Position numbers and translations under genes: made by a program. A stretch of 64,000 bases of DNA. It comes from Desulfonatronovibrio hydrogenovorans DSM 9292. GTDB lineage: Bacteria > Desulfobacterota > Desulfovibrionia > Desulfovibrionales > Desulfonatronovibrionaceae. The first letter of the stretch is position 1. Every line of letters starts with the position of its first letter. Under the pieces are notes generated by a model. The model had not been told where the DNA came from. It made no database searches and saw only the letters and a program-made list of their open reading frames with translations. This document shows, piece by piece, positions 60,037 through 64,000 of this stretch. The stretch spans positions 1 through 64,000 of the forward strand of contig NZ_JMKT01000009.1 of assembly GCF_000686525.1 (NCBI RefSeq). The letters are read 5' to 3'.

Positions 60037-60320
60037 TGCGTCATATGGCTTTGACATTAATAGCCCTGGCCCTGCTGGCTGGGTGTGCATCCAGGCCGCA
60101 GCCGGTGCCGGACATCCTTCCAGCTCCGGTGCTGTGCACCGTGCCCGATGGGCTGACAATGCAGCAGCTGCCCCCGCAGCCCCCAAGCGGGGGATACAGC
60201 CAGCGCGACGTGGCCGAGTATATCACCCGGCTGCACCAGTGGGGCCGGGAAGGATGGACCAGAGTCGGGGAGATCAGAAAATACAGTGATTCATGCCTTG
60301 ATGAACTGGAGGACAGATAG
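60036..60320 (+). CDS. Outer-membrane spanin lipoprotein (Rz1-like)
   Basis: 94 aa. A lipobox LALLAGC at about 13-17 marks a lipoprotein, with a Pro-rich mature start (ASRPQPVPDILPAP). It is the partner of the inner spanin; together they fuse the outer and inner membranes in lysis. The start overlaps the Rz-like stop (TAATG). Confidence 0.8.
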   Translation: MRHMALTLIALALLAGCASRPQPVPDILPAPVLCTVPDGLTMQQLPPQPPSGGYSQRDVAEYITRLHQWGREGWTRVGEIRKYSDSCLDELEDR

Positions 60321-60544
60321 TGGCGGATATAGTGGACAGGGCACAACAGTCACAAAACTTTTTTATGGACCAGGCCCAGGCTGAAATGCAGAGAAGGTTG
60401 AGCCAGGCCCGGGCTGCAGCAACAAACAACACCCCGGAGTGTATCGAGTGCGGGGACATGATTCCCAAGGCCAGGAGAGCAGCGGTCCCCGGATGTCTCA
60501 GATGCATCGAATGCCAGAGAGAGGTTGAGGATGGACTTACTTGA
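60320..60544 (+). CDS. TraR/DksA-type zinc-finger protein
   Basis: 74 aa, GTG start after GGAGG. The C4 zinc finger is ECIECGDMIPKARRAAVPGC, followed by LRCIECQREVE. Helix-only N-terminus. TraR-like proteins bind RNA polymerase through the secondary channel and act like DksA plus ppGpp. In this phage it could reprogram host transcription. Confidence 0.85.
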   Translation: MADIVDRAQQSQNFFMDQAQAEMQRRLSQARAAATNNTPECIECGDMIPKARRAAVPGCLRCIECQREVEDGLT

Positions 60545-60878
60545 GACGCTGAGCAGGCTTTTACCGCCAATCATTTTGATTGTGCAGGGACTACTGGCGT
60601 GGGGAATGTGGAGTCTGTCAAAGAAGTTTGTGAGTAAAGAAGAGTGCCGGGAATGCCAGGAAGAGATGAGGGGTTCAGCAGGAAAAGCCATAGAAAAGCT
60701 TGCTGAGCTGGAAAAGTCGCATGCCGCAACTGATGCTTCCAAGGTTACCGCAGAAGACCTTTCAAAAATTTACGACAGAATAAACGACGTGGACCGCAAG
60801 GTTTCACAGCAGAGCGGCCAGATGTCTCAGGTGAGACGAAGCCTGGATATTATCAATCAACATTTGCTGGAGAAATAA
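60531..60878 (+). CDS. DUF2730-type prophage membrane protein
   Basis: 115 aa from ATG 60531 (GAGG upstream). One membrane helix at about 8-26 followed by a coiled coil. Mu-like phages carry a DUF2730 protein at this location. Overlaps TraR by 14 bp. Confidence 0.75.
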   Translation: MDLLETLSRLLPPIILIVQGLLAWGMWSLSKKFVSKEECRECQEEMRGSAGKAIEKLAELEKSHAATDASKVTAEDLSKIYDRINDVDRKVSQQSGQMSQVRRSLDIINQHLLEK

Positions 60879-61162
60879 TGGGCTACCAGGAAACAATCAC
60901 CAAAAACAGGCGGCTGGAAATTTTGCGGCTCCTGGCTGAAACGCCGGGGTACGAGGCCGGGCAGGGGATGATTTATCAGGCCCTTCCGGTGGCCGGATCA
61001 TTCGACCAGGTGGCCGGGGACCTCGACTGGCTGGAGGAGCAGCAGCTGGTAAAGATCAGCAGTCCGGGCGGATACAGGATTGCCAGGATAACCCAGCGCG
61101 GCCTAGACGTGGCAACGGGGAAATCCAGGGTTACCGGCGTGGCCAGGCCGCTGCCGGAATAA
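60878..61162 (+). CDS. Mu gp26-like wHTH protein
   Basis: 94 aa. A compact winged helix: RRLEILRLLAETPGYEAGQG, FDQVAGDLDWLEEQQLVKIS, RIARITQRGLDVATG. It matches the ArsR-like proteins between DUF2730 and gp27 of Mu-like phages. Function unknown. Confidence 0.75.
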   Translation: MGYQETITKNRRLEILRLLAETPGYEAGQGMIYQALPVAGSFDQVAGDLDWLEEQQLVKISSPGGYRIARITQRGLDVATGKSRVTGVARPLPE

Positions 61163-61165
61163 AGA

Positions 61166-61197
61166 TCCTTACGCAAAGACGCTAAGGCGCAAAGAGT
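61166..61197. repeat. Dispersed-type repeat CGCAAAG...CGCAAAG
   Basis: CCTTACGCAAAGACGCTAAGGCGCAAAGAG, with the word CGCAAAG twice. Similar words (ACGCAAAGACGC) are spread in many bacterial genomes. Here it lies between gp26 and gp27 genes, and its AAAGAG may serve as ribosome site of the next gene. Confidence 0.5.
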
Positions 61198-61199
61198 AC

Positions 61200-61736
61200 A
61201 TGCCTAGAAAGAGCACAGTACAGCAGATCAGCCCTGAGGCCCGGGAAGAACTGGACAAGATGGTCCGGGATGGCCGGGCCACAATAGATCAGATCCGGGA
61301 CAGGCTCCTGGAGCTGGAGGGCGAGGAGGCTCCGTCCAGATCGGCCATAGGACGCTATGTAAAATCCGCCCAGGAGCAGATGGAAAAGTACCGCCAGGCC
61401 CAGGAGATAGCCAGGACCTGGGTGGGTAAGCTGGAAGAAGAGCCGGACGGGGACGTGGGCAGGCTCTTGTCAGAAATGCTCAGGACCGTGGCCTTTTCCA
61501 CGATGGGCCAGATGGGTGAAAACGAAAAAGAAGCCGACCCCAAAGATATTTCTTACCTGGCCCGAACGATTAAGGACCTGGCCAGCGCGGACAAGATCAG
61601 CGCGGACAGGGAGCTGCGCATCAGGCAGGAGACCGCCAGCAGGGCAGCGGACAAGGCGGTCAAGGTGGCCAAAAAAGGCGGCCTGTCATCTGAAGCTGTG
61701 CAGGAAATACGCAAAGAGATTTTGGGAGTGGCATGA
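61200..61736 (+). CDS. DUF3486 protein (Mu gp27, small terminase)
   Basis: 178 aa. MPRKSTVQQISPEAREELDK opening and SRSAIGRYVKSAQEQMEKYR (HTH), then a helical dimer region, the pattern of Mu gp27. It should recognise phage DNA for packaging with gp28. Overlaps the terminase by 4 bp. Confidence 0.88.
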   Translation: MPRKSTVQQISPEAREELDKMVRDGRATIDQIRDRLLELEGEEAPSRSAIGRYVKSAQEQMEKYRQAQEIARTWVGKLEEEPDGDVGRLLSEMLRTVAFSTMGQMGENEKEADPKDISYLARTIKDLASADKISADRELRIRQETASRAADKAVKVAKKGGLSSEAVQEIRKEILGVA

Positions 61737-63343
61737 GCGATAAGTTGAAGCAGGACATACCAAATACCTCGAAGCAGAATGTAGACGCAAACCTGCCTGC
61801 GGTTCTACTTCCCTACCAAAGAGAATGGATTGCTGAAAAAAGCATGGTAAAGGTCTGCGAGAAAAGCAGGCGAATTGGTATAACATGGGCCGAAGCCGCT
61901 GATAATGCGTTGATAGCTGCTGCATCAAAAGAGGCTGGGGGGCAAAATGTGTACTATATTGGCTACAACCAAGACATGGCGGTTGAGTATATAGAGTATT
62001 GCGCCATGTGGGCCAGGTCATTCAACTACGCTGCTTCAGAGATTGAGGAAGGGATATGGGAAGAGGATAGCGAAGACAAGCACATCAAGACTTATACAGT
62101 ACGGTTTCCGGGAAGCAAGCATAGAATAGTGGCCCTGTCCTCCAGGCCGACAAATTTACGCGGGCGGCAGGGGGTTGCCGTCCTGGATGAGGCTGCCTAT
62201 CACGACCAGCTTCCCCGATTAATAAAAGCAGCCCTAGCTTTTTTGATATGGGGCGGCAAGGTCCGAATTCTCAGCACCCACGACGGAGAGGAAAACCCTT
62301 TTAACGAGTTTGTGCATGACATTAGATCCGGGAAGAGAAAAGGAACGGTGCACAAAACTACTTTCATGGAGGCTGTTGAGCAGGGGTTGTATAGCCGCGT
62401 TTGCCTCCGCCTGGGAAGAGACTGGGACAAGAAGCAAGAAGAGGAGTGGGTGCAGGGTGTCTACGACTTTTACGGGGAGGACGCAGGCGAAGAGCTTGAC
62501 GTTATTCCTTCCCGGGGCAGCGGGGCCTATCTGCCCATAACCATGATTGAAGCGGCAATGACGGATGAAATCCCGGTGCTGCGCTGGGAGCCCCCGGCCA
62601 GGGACTTTGTGGACTGGCCTGACGATACCCGGTTCCGGGATATGGCTGAATGGCTGGAAGTTAATGTGTTGCCGCACCTGTTGCGGCTGGACCGGGACAA
62701 GCCCGTCTGGTTCGGTGAGGACTTCGGCAGGGTGGCTGACCTCACGGATATATGGCCCATATTTGAAACCTTTGAAATGACATGGATGACCCCTTTTGTA
62801 TTGGAGCTGCGGGACTGCCCGTTCGCGCAGCAGGAGCAGGCACTGTTTTACACCGTCGGCAAATTCCCCCGACTGGGCGGAGGCGCGTTGGACAAGGGCG
62901 GCAATGGTGCTTTTCTGGCTGAGAGGGCCAGACAGAAATTCGGAGGGCCGGACAGGATTCACGAGATAAGCTTAAGCACCACCTGGTACACAACGCACAT
63001 GCCTCCTTTTAAGGCGGCTTTTGAAGACAAGACCTTCCCCATTCCCAGGGACCCTGAAATTCGAGACGACTACAGGGCCATAAAAAAAATCAAGGGTGTA
63101 CCTATGGTCCCCAGGGATGAGCGCACCGCAGTTACAACGCTGTCGGGGAAAAAGGCCAAGCGTCACGGAGACGCAGCCATAGCTGGATGCCTGGCTTACT
63201 ATGCAGCCAGGAACATAGAGTACGGGGGAGTAATCGAATACCAGTCCACAGGCAGGACCAGGGTGGGAGCGGAACCGCTGGAAAAAATGGAAAGAGTCGG
63301 CTTCGGAGCAGTAGGCGGAAACGTGGACACCGGAGGATTTTAG
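61733..63343 (+). CDS. Large terminase (Mu gp28)
   Basis: 536 aa. Walker A-like loop in VCEKSRRIGITWAEAAD (about 42-54), Walker B in GVAVLDEAAYHDQ, and the nuclease half after about 330 with acidic residues (WFGEDFGRVADLTDI, GDAAIAGCLAYYA). It packages DNA by headful and cuts it. The phage lacks a recognisable cos site, as Mu does. Confidence 0.92.
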   Translation: MSDKLKQDIPNTSKQNVDANLPAVLLPYQREWIAEKSMVKVCEKSRRIGITWAEAADNALIAAASKEAGGQNVYYIGYNQDMAVEYIEYCAMWARSFNYAASEIEEGIWEEDSEDKHIKTYTVRFPGSKHRIVALSSRPTNLRGRQGVAVLDEAAYHDQLPRLIKAALAFLIWGGKVRILSTHDGEENPFNEFVHDIRSGKRKGTVHKTTFMEAVEQGLYSRVCLRLGRDWDKKQEEEWVQGVYDFYGEDAGEELDVIPSRGSGAYLPITMIEAAMTDEIPVLRWEPPARDFVDWPDDTRFRDMAEWLEVNVLPHLLRLDRDKPVWFGEDFGRVADLTDIWPIFETFEMTWMTPFVLELRDCPFAQQEQALFYTVGKFPRLGGGALDKGGNGAFLAERARQKFGGPDRIHEISLSTTWYTTHMPPFKAAFEDKTFPIPRDPEIRDDYRAIKKIKGVPMVPRDERTAVTTLSGKKAKRHGDAAIAGCLAYYAARNIEYGGVIEYQSTGRTRVGAEPLEKMERVGFGAVGGNVDTGGF

Positions 63344-64000
63344 ATGCCTGAAAGACCGGAGATGAATGAAGTTGCAACCACCCAGGATGGCCGGGATATA
63401 ACCAGGGGTTACCTGTCTCCCCTGGAGCTGATGCAGCCCGAGGACAAGGTGCTGATGCGCCGGGGAGGCGGGGACCTGCAGGTTTACGAGGAGCTGAAGC
63501 GGGACGATCAGGTTTCAGCCAACTGGGGGAGCCGTCAGGACGCCCTGGTTCAGGCGGAATGGTATGTCGAGCCTGGGGGCGACACTGTACATGACAAGAC
63601 GGCTGCCGATTTTCTGCGCGAGCAGCTGCAGCAGATAAACTTTGATGCCTTGACAAAACGCATGCACTACGGGGTTTTCTACGGATATGCCGTGGCTGAA
63701 TGCCTCTATGTCAGAGACGGCAGGCACGTGGCCCTGGGGGATATCCGGGTGCGCAACAGGCGCAGGTTCGGCTTTGACGGAGCCGGACGGCTTCGGCTGA
63801 AAACACATTCCCAGCCAATGGGTGAGCTGATGCCGGAACGCAAGTTCTGGGTGTACAGCGCCGGAGCCGATCACGATGACGAACCCTACGGCCTGGGCCT
63901 GGGCCATTATCTTTACTGGCCGGTATTTTTCAAGCGCTCCGGTTTGCGGCTGTGGTTGATATTTCTGGACAAGTTCGGCCAGCCCACAGGCAAAGGCAAG
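63344..64000 (+). CDS. Portal protein (Mu gp29, DUF935), N-terminal part
   Basis: 219 codons stay open to the window edge. Opening: TRGYLSPLELMQPEDKVLMR, then YEELKRDDQVSANWGSRQDA and FGFDGAGRLRL. This matches the DUF935 portal N-terminus. It starts immediately after the terminase stop. Confidence 0.9.
   Translation, partial: MPERPEMNEVATTQDGRDITRGYLSPLELMQPEDKVLMRRGGGDLQVYEELKRDDQVSANWGSRQDALVQAEWYVEPGGDTVHDKTAADFLREQLQQINFDALTKRMHYGVFYGYAVAECLYVRDGRHVALGDIRVRNRRRFGFDGAGRLRLKTHSQPMGELMPERKFWVYSAGADHDDEPYGLGLGHYLYWPVFFKRSGLRLWLIFLDKFGQPTGKGK

Larger units (their letters stand above)
47948..64000. mobile_element. Mu-like transposable prophage, left part (continues past the window)
   Basis: The gene order is that of Mu: leftward repressor, HTH proteins, MuA, MuB, a block of small early genes with Gam, GemA, lysis genes, TraR-type, DUF2730, gp26-like, DUF3486, gp28 terminase and gp29 portal. 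The left end is placed at about 47948 because the first transposase-site-like repeat begins a few bases inside a TG. The right end is outside the window. Confidence 0.85.

Overview
The window looks like a chromosome segment of an anaerobic, Gram-negative bacterium of the sulfate-reducer type (Desulfovibrionales-like Desulfobacterota is my best guess, not proven). It combines [NiFe]-hydrogenase maturation genes (hypCDE), Kdo/lipid A genes, an oxygen-independent sulfatase-maturing radical SAM enzyme, a manganese pyrophosphatase and a choline-sulfate operon, in coding style typical of that group.

Layout. 1-335: 5' end of an IS3-like transposase. 390-4844: leftward operon iclR-type regulator, choline sulfatase, anaerobic sulfatase maturase, choline/betaine binding protein. 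5657-10258: leftward cell-envelope run carA-kdsB-waaA-ddl-HD protein. 10421-13022: rightward hypC-hypD-hypE-DUF2905, closed by a 48-bp perfect palindrome. 13100-24651: long leftward housekeeping stretch (gltX, nfu, LOG protein, methyltransferase, TPR, ATP-grasp, mscS, cysS, ispDF, an unusually large RNase P RNA, a zinc-ribbon protein, Nif3 and tRNA-Met). 24803-42409: ppaC, DMT exporter, umuC, a J-domain protein, a persulfide-dioxygenase/rhodanese protein, an ABC/HlyD export operon, MBL/CGGC/DUF5320 genes, and a PP2C phosphatase beside a PilZ-cNMP-Ser/Thr kinase.

42410-47947 is an accessory patch: two secreted 12-cysteine proteins, a complete integron-type gene cassette carrying an AbiV abortive-infection gene with its attC site but no integrase, gene remnants including a displaced copy of a Cys-rich gene end, a frameshifted RAYT transposase, and an AI-2E family transporter.

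From about 47948 to the window end lies a Mu-like transposable prophage, truncated by the window. It has putative left-end transposase-binding repeats, a leftward repressor, small HTH proteins, MuA, MuB, an early block of small genes with Gam, GemA, a lysis cassette (holin, SLT lysin, Rz/Rz1), a TraR-type protein, DUF2730, gp26-like, DUF3486 (gp27), large terminase (gp28) and the start of the gp29 portal.

The strongest unusual signals are the integrase-less AbiV cassette just downstream of a perfect -10 box, the PilZ-cNMP-kinase/PP2C pair, the 12-Cys secreted proteins, the expanded RNase P RNA, and the uncharacterised early genes of the Mu-like phage. No CRISPR array or rRNA gene was seen. 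All family assignments come from reading motifs by eye; no database search was run.
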